NCBI GenBank assembly: GCA_947501625.1
Contig: CANMWN010000002.1
Location: forward strand, 1 to 64,000
Source of the DNA: an uncultured Flavobacteriaceae bacterium
GTDB lineage: Bacteria > Bacteroidota > Bacteroidia > Flavobacteriales > Flavobacteriaceae
Direction: 5' to 3'
Length of the DNA: 64,000 bases
Shown here one piece after another: positions 44,346 to 53,802 of the stretch. Both the position numbers and the translations under genes were made by a program. The notes below the pieces were generated by a model. The model was not told the origin of the DNA and did no database searches. It saw only the letters and a program-made list of their open reading frames with translations. Positions within the stretch are counted from its first letter, which is position 1; every line of letters begins with the position of its first letter.

Positions 44346-45535
44346 TTGATGGAGGTGCTCCAATGAATATTTATACTGGGACGGTATATTTACACAATCA
44401 AGGGGATGTAATTAGTTTTGGATCAAATAATTATACGCATATTAATGGTAGTTTAATTATTGGATCTGCTCCTAATGGAAATGAAATAACCGACCTTTCG
44501 CCTCTAGGCGCATTAACTTCAGTTTCTTCTCAACTTTCTATTTTTGGTTGTGATTTGATTCCAAATTTAGAAGGGTTGAATAATCTTATTACTGTTGGGC
44601 AAAATTTTCAAATTGAAGGAAATTCAAGTTTGACGGATTTAAGTGCTCTTAGTAATTTAACAACTGTTGTTACAGAATTTAGAATTGGTAGTAATCAATT
44701 AACTAATTTGAATGGACTTTCAAGTTTAAATTCAGTTGGTTTATTAAACCTTTTCGTAAATGAAGAATTAATAGAAATTTCTGGACTTAGTAATCTGACT
44801 GAAATAACTGATGGAATTAGTATTACATGGAATAATAATCTAACTAATCTAAATGGATTAGAAAACATTAGTAATCTTGGAGATTTTTTAATTATCAATG
44901 GTAATGTGAAATTAGAAAACATTGATGGATTGAGTAATATTAATTCTGTTGGAGGATTATTAGATATTAGATATAATGATATGTTGTTAAATATTGATGG
45001 ATTAAATAGCCTTGAGTCTATTGGTGGTGATTTGACATTATTTGGTAATAATAATTTATTAAATATTAGTGGTTTGAGTAATCTTTATTCTGTTGGTGGA
45101 GGTAATATTAGATTTGAGCAAAATCATTCAGTTAATGATTTATCTGGTTTTTTAGGGTTAAATTCTATTGATGGGCAATTTTTAATTAAGCAGACTGGTC
45201 TAACTTCACTTAATGGACTTAACAATTTATCATCTGTGGGTAGTTTAATTATTGAACAGAACAATCCATTGATTAGTATTGAAGCATTGTCTGGATTGAC
45301 TACAATTAATGATCACTTTGCAATTATTGAAAATGGTAATTTGTCTAATTTAGAAGGTTTAAATAATTTAACATCAGTAAGTTCTAGTATTAGTTTTTCT
45401 AATAATAATTTGTTAGATAACTTTTGTGCTCTGCAACCTGCTTTACTTTCTAGTTTTACGGGAAGTTATTATATGGTTGATAACGCTTACAACCCTACTC
45501 AACAAGATTTGATAGATGGTAATTGTAGTTTTTAA
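43955..45535 (+). CDS. Surface leucine-rich lipoprotein, copy 1
   Basis: The 526-residue lipoprotein has Cys16 followed by GGGDDDENE, a strong acidic tail predicting surface display. A fibronectin-type domain (about 35-135, GVCWSKNPNPT, LEPNTTYYVRAYATNAVGTAYG) precedes about 13 leucine-rich repeats of 22-25 residues (about 165-500, LTNLNGLSSLNSVG pattern) like the receptor L-domain. It ends in YNPTQQDLIDGNCSF. It is probably an adhesin or binding protein. The N-terminus and last residues are nearly identical to the next gene while the middle differs. Confidence 0.82.
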   Translation: MKKVFLLLLFVSFVSCGGGDDDENEPQVEITTPQISTKPIINIESNFASSGGTIISDGNSPILQKGVCWSKNPNPTISGNLANDFSVDGSGTGSFVSELDDLEPNTTYYVRAYATNAVGTAYGSELSFTTLDGGAPMNIYTGTVYLHNQGDVISFGSNNYTHINGSLIIGSAPNGNEITDLSPLGALTSVSSQLSIFGCDLIPNLEGLNNLITVGQNFQIEGNSSLTDLSALSNLTTVVTEFRIGSNQLTNLNGLSSLNSVGLLNLFVNEELIEISGLSNLTEITDGISITWNNNLTNLNGLENISNLGDFLIINGNVKLENIDGLSNINSVGGLLDIRYNDMLLNIDGLNSLESIGGDLTLFGNNNLLNISGLSNLYSVGGGNIRFEQNHSVNDLSGFLGLNSIDGQFLIKQTGLTSLNGLNNLSSVGSLIIEQNNPLISIEALSGLTTINDHFAIIENGNLSNLEGLNNLTSVSSSISFSNNNLLDNFCALQPALLSSFTGSYYMVDNAYNPTQQDLIDGNCSF

Positions 45536-45561
45536 TGCAATAATTTTAAAATATAATAATT

Positions 45562-45940
45562 ATGAAAAAAGTATTCCTCTTATTGTTGTTTGTGTCTTTT
45601 GTGAGTTGTGGTGGTGGAGATGATGATGAAAACGAACCACAAGTTGAAATAACAACACCCCAAACATCAACAAAACCAATAATTAATATAGAAAGTAATT
45701 CTGCATCTAGTGGAGGTACAATTACTAGTGATGGTAATAGTCCAATTTTACAAAAAGGAGTTTGTTGGAGTAAAAACCCAAACCCTACAATTTTAAACAA
45801 TTTTTCTGTTGATGGTAATGGAACTGGTTCTTTTGTCAGTGAATTAGATGATTTAGAGCCAAATACTACTTATTATGCTAGGGCATACGCAACCAATGCT
45901 ATTGGAACTGCTTATGGAAGTGAATTGAGTTTTACTACAA
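45562..45940 (+). repeat. 5' repeat of the lipoprotein pair (copy 2)
   Basis: This is the partner of the repeat at 43955-44345. Even silent positions agree for most of its length, so the duplication or conversion is recent. Similarity fades once the leucine-rich repeats begin. Confidence 0.88.
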
Positions 45941-46914
45941 TAAATCAATATTATGGAAATATATATTTGGAAACGCAGGAAGAAGTTAATGCATTTGGAG
46001 TTAACAATTATACCCATATTACTGGGTTTTTGCATATCGGGAAGCCGGTAACAACAACTTCAGGGTATACAAATATAACAAGTTTAGATGCGTTACAAAG
46101 TATAGTTAGTGTAGGGGAATTAAGATTAAACAGAAACAATTTAATAGAAAATTTAAATGCTTTGTCTAATATTACCTTAGCTGAAAGAATAAATATTCTT
46201 AATAATACTAACTTATCTGATATTGATGGGTTGATAAATGTTGCTGGAGTAATTGATGTGTTTATTGCTAAAAATGATGTTTTGGCAAATATTGATGGAT
46301 TGGCTAACTTAACGGAAGTAAGACATTTAACAATACAAAATAATGATAGTTTAACTAATTTAAACGCGTTAATAAATATTGATGAAGTTAAAGGTCAATT
46401 GGTAGTGGGTGATAATTCTTTATTAAATAATATTGATGGTTTAAGTAATATTACTTCAGTAGGAAGTGAAACAGATGGTGATCTTTTTATTTTTAAGAAT
46501 CCTTTATTAACAAGTATAAATGCTTTAAATAATTTATTGACTGTAGGTGGTGATTTGAGAGTTTTTGAGAATAATTCATTAGTAAATTTAGATGGCTTAA
46601 GTAACATAAATAATGTAGGCTTACATTTAGAAGTTAGTAGAAATAGTTTGCTTGAGAATTTAAATGGATTGAATAACATTCCTTTTGTCAATAATTTAAT
46701 TATTATTGACAATCAATCTCTTTTGAGCCTTGAAGGTCTTAATAGCTTGACAAATATTAATGGAAATTTATATATTATGAATAATGGTTTATTGACTAAT
46801 TTTTGTGGAATTCAAGCCTTAAATTTTAGTGGCTTTACAAATTTATTTGATGTTAGTGGTAATGCTTACAACCCAACACAACAAGATTTAATAGATGGTA
46901 ATTGTAGTTTGTAA
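45562..46914 (+). CDS. Surface leucine-rich lipoprotein, copy 2
   Basis: The 450-residue paralogue has the same signal peptide, Cys16 and GGGDDDENE tail as the preceding gene, and the same fibronectin-type domain (about 35-128). The leucine-rich part (about 155-425) is shorter, with about 11 repeats, and clearly diverged, whereas the end YNPTQQDLIDGNCSL is again almost the same. It starts 26 bases after copy 1 ends. Conserved ends around a variable middle suggest gene conversion between the two. Confidence 0.82.
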   Translation: MKKVFLLLLFVSFVSCGGGDDDENEPQVEITTPQTSTKPIINIESNSASSGGTITSDGNSPILQKGVCWSKNPNPTILNNFSVDGNGTGSFVSELDDLEPNTTYYARAYATNAIGTAYGSELSFTTINQYYGNIYLETQEEVNAFGVNNYTHITGFLHIGKPVTTTSGYTNITSLDALQSIVSVGELRLNRNNLIENLNALSNITLAERINILNNTNLSDIDGLINVAGVIDVFIAKNDVLANIDGLANLTEVRHLTIQNNDSLTNLNALINIDEVKGQLVVGDNSLLNNIDGLSNITSVGSETDGDLFIFKNPLLTSINALNNLLTVGGDLRVFENNSLVNLDGLSNINNVGLHLEVSRNSLLENLNGLNNIPFVNNLIIIDNQSLLSLEGLNSLTNINGNLYIMNNGLLTNFCGIQALNFSGFTNLFDVSGNAYNPTQQDLIDGNCSL

Positions 46915-46933
46915 AATAATATAATTGTAAACT

Positions 46934-46963
46934 AAAAAAAGCACTCAATTTGAGTGCTTTTTT
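46934..46963. terminator. Bidirectional terminator
   Basis: GCACTCA (46941-46947) pairs with TGAGTGC (46951-46957), flanked by seven A on the left and six or more T on the right. It can end both the lipoprotein pair and the convergent helicase gene. Confidence 0.88.
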
Positions 46964-46971
46964 ATATTTAA

Positions 46972-48774
46972 CTAGTCTTTACTTCTTCTTCGACCTTTAT
47001 TGTTTCTGTCTCTTCCAAATTTCTTTTGAAACCCTCCAGAATCTTTGTTTCCTCTATCTCGGTCAAACGTTTTTTCTCTACGTTTCCCGCCACCGCCTCC
47101 ACGATGACTTTTTCCTCCACCACTTCGTCTTCTTCCACCGCGACTTCCAGCACGTTTCTTTTCTGTAACTTCTACATTTACACCACGACCTTCAAATTCT
47201 ATGTCGTTGCTTCTTGTAAATGCTGCTAAAGTCTCTTGCGTAAAGTTTTTATCTAATTCAAAGAATGAAAATGTATCTAAAATTTCAATTTGACCTATTT
47301 CAATATTTTTAGAAATATTTTGTTCGTTAATTAATCCAATTAAACGAGCTGGATTTAACTTGTCTTTTCTTCCAATATTGATAAAGAAACGCGTCATATT
47401 CTCATCATCTCTTCTTTTGCCTCTAGAATCTTTTTCACGACTTCTACTCAAATCATTTAAATCACCAGCATTTTCATAATAGCTCAAGAAAGTATTAAAT
47501 TCTAGAGAAACGAATTTTTTGATTAACTCATCTCTATCTAAATCTGCTAATTTATCTTGAATTTCAGGTAAATACTCACCAATTTGACTTTCATTAACTT
47601 CAGTATCTTTTACTTTGTCAATTAACTTTAATAATTGTTTTTTCAAAATTTCCTTACTATCAGGAACTTGCATTTGAACAAACTTCTTACCTATAATTCT
47701 TTCAATAGGAGATAGTTTTCTTCGTTCGCCTGGAGAAACAATAGCAATTGAGATTCCTTTGCTTCCTGCTCTTCCTGTACGTCCACTTCTATGAGTATAA
47801 GACTCTATTTGATCAGGAAGTTTGTAATTAATAACATGTGTTAAACTATCTACATCCAATCCACGTGCAGCTACATCAGTGGCAACTAAAATTTGTAATG
47901 ATTTTTTACGAAACTTTTTCATTACTATATCACGTTGCGCTTGAGATAATTCGCCATGAAGTGAATCCGCACTATAACCATCTTGAATTAATTTGTCAGC
48001 AACTTCTTGTGTTTCTCTACGTGTTCTACAGAAAATAATTCCGTAGATATCAGGATTGATATCTGCAATACGTTTTAACGCAGGATATCTATTTCTATCT
48101 GTTACAACATAATATTCGTGTGATACATTGTCTGAACCTGAATTGCGTTTACCAGCATCAATTTGAGCAGGATCATGCATGTAATTACGTGCAATCCTAT
48201 CAACTTCTTTTGGGAATGTTGCTGAGAAAAGTAAGGTTTGTTTAGTTTCAGGAGTTACTTCTAATACTTGATCCAATTCGTCTTTGAATCCCATATTCAA
48301 CATCTCATCGGCTTCATCTAGAACCAACCATTCAACGGTATCTAAACGTAGTTTTTTACGTTTGATTAAATCTACTGTTCTTCCTGGAGTTCCAACTACA
48401 ATTTGAACACCTTTGTTTAATTTTCTTATTTGACCATTGATGTCCGAACCTCCATAAACTGCGGCAACTTTAAAACCTTTTAAATGAGTAGAGAATTCTT
48501 CAATATTTCTTGCAATTTGGATGGCAAGTTCACGAGTAGGTGATAGAATAATCGCCTGAACTTCACTATTGTCAATATCAATTTTTTGTAAAATTGGTAA
48601 ACTAAAAGCAGCAGTTTTTCCGGTTCCAGTTTGCGCAAAGGCTTTTAAATCTTGATCAGATGCAATTACTTGTGGTATTGCTTTTTCCTGAATTTCTGTT
48701 GGGTTTTCATAACCCAAATCTGTTAAAGCCTTAACTATTTCAGGTTTAAGGCCTAATTCTTTAAATGTCGACAT
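46972..48774 (-). CDS. DEAD-box RNA helicase (CsdA/DbpA type)
   Basis: The 600-residue protein has both RecA-like domains: AQTGTGKTAAF (about 45-55), PTRELAIQI, VGTPGRTVDL, LVLDEADEM, FSATFP, then FCRTRRETQEV, ATDVAARGLDVD and HRSGRTGR. A DbpA-like RNA-binding domain follows (about 455-535, FFINIGRKDKLNPARLIGLIN), and then a Gly/Arg/Lys-rich tail. It unwinds RNA in ribosome assembly or cold adaptation. The basic tail explains several spurious overlapping frames there. Confidence 0.94.
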   Translation of the reverse strand: MSTFKELGLKPEIVKALTDLGYENPTEIQEKAIPQVIASDQDLKAFAQTGTGKTAAFSLPILQKIDIDNSEVQAIILSPTRELAIQIARNIEEFSTHLKGFKVAAVYGGSDINGQIRKLNKGVQIVVGTPGRTVDLIKRKKLRLDTVEWLVLDEADEMLNMGFKDELDQVLEVTPETKQTLLFSATFPKEVDRIARNYMHDPAQIDAGKRNSGSDNVSHEYYVVTDRNRYPALKRIADINPDIYGIIFCRTRRETQEVADKLIQDGYSADSLHGELSQAQRDIVMKKFRKKSLQILVATDVAARGLDVDSLTHVINYKLPDQIESYTHRSGRTGRAGSKGISIAIVSPGERRKLSPIERIIGKKFVQMQVPDSKEILKKQLLKLIDKVKDTEVNESQIGEYLPEIQDKLADLDRDELIKKFVSLEFNTFLSYYENAGDLNDLSRSREKDSRGKRRDDENMTRFFINIGRKDKLNPARLIGLINEQNISKNIEIGQIEILDTFSFFELDKNFTQETLAAFTRSNDIEFEGRGVNVEVTEKKRAGSRGGRRRSGGGKSHRGGGGGKRREKTFDRDRGNKDSGGFQKKFGRDRNNKGRRRSKD

Positions 48775-48832
48775 TATCTGTGTTTAATGATTCACAGACA
48801 CGCCCGTACCTATAAATCTGATTTTGAGGTTG

Positions 48833-48840
48833 CAAAAGTA
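48833..48840 (-). promoter_or_regulatory. -7 box upstream of the DEAD-box helicase
   Basis: TACTTTTG on the minus strand matches TAnnTTTG, 58 bases before the ATG. The leader of about 50 bases is longer than for most genes here, in keeping with cold-shock-type leaders of such helicases, which is inference. Confidence 0.45.
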
Positions 48841-48890
48841 TGGCTAATTAATTGATTTATAAGTAAAATCGAAGTTTATTTTAAAAACCA

Positions 48891-50261
48891 CTATTTTTCT
48901 AACAATTTAGTCAATTGTTTCTCGAGATGTGGAGATGATAGATATGTGAAACTATTTGAGATAACACCATTTTGGTTTACAAGTATAGTTCTTGGTTCTA
49001 AACTTTTAATAAAATCTTTTGCTTGACTGTTTTCAGTAAGTTTGTACTGATTTTTTAATGAGTTGTATACTTTAGTGCTTTTAAGTTCGGGTTTCATATT
49101 GATACCAACAAAAAGTAGTGATGGGAATTTCTCATTAAGTCTCTTTACTCTTTTTACAAGCATATCTTGACTCATAATTTCTGGAGACCAAAAATAGATG
49201 ACAGATTTTTGATTTTTTATTATTCTATTTAACCTAGTTTTAGAACCAGTAAAAGTTGCAATTTCAAAATCTTTAATAGGACTTTTATATTTGATTTTTT
49301 CACAATCATCAGCCAATTTATTTATTTGAGAAATGTATTTTTGATTTGTACAGTGATTATTGAAAATTGTCAATGCTTTTTTATTTATAGCACAAGACTT
49401 TTCAGCTTCTCTAAAATCATTATACATTGACTGGTATAAAAGGTGGTTTTTAAATTTATCAATCGTAATTGTTTTAATAATTTCACGAAGCATTTGCTCA
49501 GTAAAACTGATGTTTTCATCTCTATCCATATGTACTTTGCTATATAAATAACTACTCACATAATTGTGATATGGATAATAATCAATAAGGTTTTGGTCAT
49601 TTAAATCGATTCCAGATCTAAAGTCATAATAATCTTTAGGAAGTTCAGGGTAATTGTCTAATTGAAAACGATTTTTATGGACATATGGGTAAATTTCTTT
49701 TTGACGATATAAACTAAAGTTTGTAGCTACTTCAGCTAGTTTTTTAAACCGACCAGTTAATTCAACTCCTGAATTCAATAATTGCTCGTAAAAATGGTTA
49801 TTTATTGAAGTTGTGTTTTTAATTTTATTTGAAAACTCTTCACTTTTTAAATTGTAATAGCGACTATAAGTTTTTTCGTTTTTTTCGTTTTCAAGATATA
49901 GGTTGATTAAAAAATTATTCTTTTCTGATCCGTTTCCGCTAAAAACAAGTGACTCATCAAAATCCCAAGTATTTAGACGGATAGAAATGCTATCTTTTGG
50001 TTCAAAATAAATGTATTGAAATTCAGGTCCATGCTTGAAAACATATAACCCTTCAGAAATTTCATCAATTCGTTTAGAAAAAGTATTGTTTGATTTTATA
50101 AGTAGTGTGTCGATGATATCATCTCCTTTCATCAAAAATACATATTTTGATTTTGGGTTTTTAATCTTACCACCAAAATAAATAGAATCATCACTATTTT
50201 TAGTTGATTTACAACTAATTAAAGTTATGATAATAAGTGATATAATTGTGAGGTTTCTCAT
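48891..50261 (-). CDS. Thioredoxin-fold lipoprotein lacking the CxxC motif
   Basis: The 456-residue lipoprotein has Cys17 (LISC), followed by KSTKNSDDS. An N-terminal DUF4369-like beta domain (about 25-115) and a helical middle precede a thioredoxin/TlpA-like domain (about 330-456). The strand-helix start reads VIYFWSPEIMSQDML where TlpA has FWASWCxPC, so both redox cysteines are missing. The later FVGINM and TILVNQNGVI segments fit the fold. It may be a binding or structural protein rather than an oxidoreductase. It stands alone between the helicase and the divergent ABC-F gene. Confidence 0.75.
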   Translation of the reverse strand: MRNLTIISLIIITLISCKSTKNSDDSIYFGGKIKNPKSKYVFLMKGDDIIDTLLIKSNNTFSKRIDEISEGLYVFKHGPEFQYIYFEPKDSISIRLNTWDFDESLVFSGNGSEKNNFLINLYLENEKNEKTYSRYYNLKSEEFSNKIKNTTSINNHFYEQLLNSGVELTGRFKKLAEVATNFSLYRQKEIYPYVHKNRFQLDNYPELPKDYYDFRSGIDLNDQNLIDYYPYHNYVSSYLYSKVHMDRDENISFTEQMLREIIKTITIDKFKNHLLYQSMYNDFREAEKSCAINKKALTIFNNHCTNQKYISQINKLADDCEKIKYKSPIKDFEIATFTGSKTRLNRIIKNQKSVIYFWSPEIMSQDMLVKRVKRLNEKFPSLLFVGINMKPELKSTKVYNSLKNQYKLTENSQAKDFIKSLEPRTILVNQNGVISNSFTYLSSPHLEKQLTKLLEK

Positions 50262-50383
50262 TAAACGCTACTAAAGTTAGATTGAAAACAAAAGTACAAT
50301 TATTGAGTTTACATCTTGTTAAACAGATGTTAAAAAAAACAGTTGATTTTTGCTTGATTTATATCTATTTAAATAGTTATTGT

Positions 50384-50417
50384 TTTGTAGTTAAGTGTTT
50401 AATTTTTCATAGTTTTG
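50384..50417 (+). promoter_or_regulatory. Promoter of the ABC-F gene
   Basis: A TTTG -33 element (50384-50387) is followed after 22 bases by TAGTTTTG (50410-50417), matching TAnnTTTG. The start codon is 28 bases downstream. This is the best complete promoter in the window. Confidence 0.6.
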
Positions 50418-50439
50418 CAAAAATTTTTTAATAAAATAA

Positions 50440-52070
<1,631 letters not shown>

Positions 52071-52071
<1 letters not shown>

Positions 52072-52102
52072 AAAAAGCGGAAATTAAATTTCCGCTTTTT
52101 TT
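52071..52102. terminator. Bidirectional terminator between ABC-F and the Spy-like gene
   Basis: GCGGAAA and TTTCCGC (52077-52083 with 52089-52095) form a stem flanked by six A and seven T, so it works in both directions. Confidence 0.9.
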
Positions 52103-52568
52103 AGTTTTTATTTTGCCGAATTGCTCTTCGCTTTTTTAATTGCTCTAAGATTTTTCTATTAAAATCACTTTCTGTTTTGTGTAATATCAAAATCTTTTTG
52201 GAAGGTAATACAGATTTTAGTTCTTGATACATCTGCATTTCTTCCTGATGAATTTTAGATTCAAATTCCATGAACTTATCTAATAACTCTTCGGCATTTT
52301 TATCACTAATATCTTTAAAACCGCCATTTAAACGAATATTTCTTCTAGATTCTTTAAGTGATTCTCTATGCGAGTGAATTTTTTCTTGGTGTTTATTATA
52401 TATTGGCCAAAATCCTTGAGCTTCTTTAGAAGTTAACTCTAGTTTTTGAGTAATAAACCCAATTTTTAAAGATTTTAATTTTTCATTTTCATTATTCCTG
52501 TTTTGTGCTTTTACTGATATGCACAATAAAAGACAGAGTGTAAAAATTAACAACTTTATAGTTTTCAT
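52101..52568 (-). CDS. Periplasmic Spy/CpxP-like helical protein
   Basis: The 155-residue protein has a signal peptide (to about residue 21, ending VKAQ) and a highly charged all-helical mature part. LELTSKEAQGFWPIYNKHQEKI resembles the LTxxQ region of Spy/CpxP-like proteins found next to ECF sigma factors in Flavobacteria. It is the last gene of the sigma/anti-sigma operon, eleven bases after it. It may be a stress-responsive chaperone or a sensor for the system. Confidence 0.7.
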   Translation of the reverse strand: MKTIKLLIFTLCLLLCISVKAQNRNNENEKLKSLKIGFITQKLELTSKEAQGFWPIYNKHQEKIHSHRESLKESRRNIRLNGGFKDISDKNAEELLDKFMEFESKIHQEEMQMYQELKSVLPSKKILILHKTESDFNRKILEQLKKRRAIRQNKN

Positions 52569-52578
52569 TATATTTATT

Positions 52579-53193
52579 TTAGTCGGTTAAAATAAGGGTT
52601 TCAATATCTATATCGTCCAGATATTCAATTAAACTCTCATCATTATAAGTATTTTCTAGTTCTATTTCATCAAGTTCTTCATCTGTATATAAATACTCAA
52701 TATCATATGTTTCTATATCGATGTATCCATTGTCAAGCCAATTTTCAATTTCAGCAGTATTTAAAGCTGCCATTAAATCAGTATCTTTATTTTGATTCAA
52801 AATTGTTAATGTAAATAATAATAAAATAGATGCAGCAATAGCAATTGGAATATAGCGCTTTATAATTTTATCTTTTAAAGAAACTAATTTTGACTCATCA
52901 CCTAATTTTTCAAAAACTCTATCCTCAATAGTGTCAAAGTAGTTTTCAGGGATATTAAATTCTTTTTCCTTTTTTTCAATATTTATTTTTTCAAATACTG
53001 AATTTTCAAGATCCTCAAAGTATCCTTTTGGAGCGTCAAAACTACTTTTCACATTGATATTTTGTAGAAATATTTGTGAACTTAGAGTGTCTTCTATATT
53101 TTCAAAATAATTTTTGGGAACAATAAAGCCAGTCCCAATTTTTTTTAATTGGAAAAGGGTAGGAGCAATATTTTTTAACTCTGTTGACTTCAT
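52579..53193 (-). CDS. Putative anti-sigma factor with triple PxxYF motif
   Basis: The 204-residue single-pass membrane protein has a cytosolic N-terminus with three copies of a PxxYFxx(I/L)E motif (about 26-34, 55-63 and 82-90), one TM helix (about 113-132) and a very acidic periplasmic tail (about 140-204). It is two bases after the sigma gene, so it is likely the membrane anti-sigma factor that sequesters it. It lacks a recognisable zinc-binding ZAS motif. Confidence 0.65.
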   Translation of the reverse strand: MKSTELKNIAPTLFQLKKIGTGFIVPKNYFENIEDTLSSQIFLQNINVKSSFDAPKGYFEDLENSVFEKINIEKKEKEFNIPENYFDTIEDRVFEKLGDESKLVSLKDKIIKRYIPIAIAASILLLFTLTILNQNKDTDLMAALNTAEIENWLDNGYIDIETYDIEYLYTDEELDEIELENTYNDESLIEYLDDIDIETLILTD

Positions 53194-53195
53194 TA

Positions 53196-53735
53196 TTAGG
53201 TTGTTATAATTTTTTCTATTTTTTTTACTGCATGAAAATAAGATGCTTTTAGAGCACCAACACTTGTATCTAAAATTTCAGACATATCAGCGTATTTCAT
53301 TTCGTCAAAATATTTCATATTGAAAACCAATTGTTGTTTTTGCGGAAGCGTAGCTATTGCTTTTTGCAAAACTAACTGGATTTCATTTCCATTATAGTAA
53401 ACATCATCCTGTAAAGTACTAGCCATTGACTGATGGTATTCAGTTATATCAACGTTTTTTTCTTTCGCACGTTTATTAATAAATGTAATAGACTCATTAG
53501 TTGCAATGCGATACATCCAGGAGTACAATTTACTGTCAGCATTAAAATTATGGATATTTTTGTAAATCTTTACAAATGTGTTTTGTAAAACATCATCAGT
53601 ATCATCATGTGATATAACAATTTTTCTGATATGCCAATACAAACGTTTTTTGTATTGAGACATCAATTCTCTAAAGGCTATATCTTGAGTATCCTTATTT
53701 TTTAACTGTTGTACTAAAGTTTGTTCGTCTAGCAA
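53196..53735 (-). CDS. ECF RNA polymerase sigma factor
   Basis: The 179-residue protein has sigma region 2 (about 20-90, DVLQNTFVKIYKNIHNF and SWMYRIATNESITFINKR) and region 4 (about 120-175, LPQKQQLVFNMKYFDEMKYADMSEIL then VGALKASYFHAVKKIE). It starts at TTG: a stop lies two codons upstream and no ATG is available near the N-terminus. Its partner anti-sigma and a Spy-like periplasmic protein follow, so it probably answers envelope stress. Confidence 0.92.
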   Translation of the reverse strand: MLDEQTLVQQLKNKDTQDIAFRELMSQYKKRLYWHIRKIVISHDDTDDVLQNTFVKIYKNIHNFNADSKLYSWMYRIATNESITFINKRAKEKNVDITEYHQSMASTLQDDVYYNGNEIQLVLQKAIATLPQKQQLVFNMKYFDEMKYADMSEILDTSVGALKASYFHAVKKIEKIITT

Positions 53736-53761
53736 TGCTTACTATTTTATAGTATGACTCT

Positions 53762-53769
53762 CAAATGTA
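53762..53769 (-). promoter_or_regulatory. -7 box upstream of the ECF sigma operon
   Basis: TACATTTG on the minus strand matches the housekeeping consensus TAnnTTTG, ending 26 bases before the TTG start. Confidence 0.5.
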
Positions 53770-53802
53770 CAAAAGGTTTAATAAAGAATAGAATTTTAAG
53801 TC

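Noticed and set aside
43955-46914. Regular short repeats that could suggest a CRISPR array
   Set aside because: The repeats are in-frame leucine-rich coding repeats of 22-25 codons that vary at DNA level; there are no identical direct repeats with unique spacers.
46968-47229. Several short overlapping frames on both strands at the end of the DEAD-box helicase
   Set aside because: They are shadows of the low-complexity Gly/Arg/Lys tail; none resembles a protein and the helicase frame explains the sequence.
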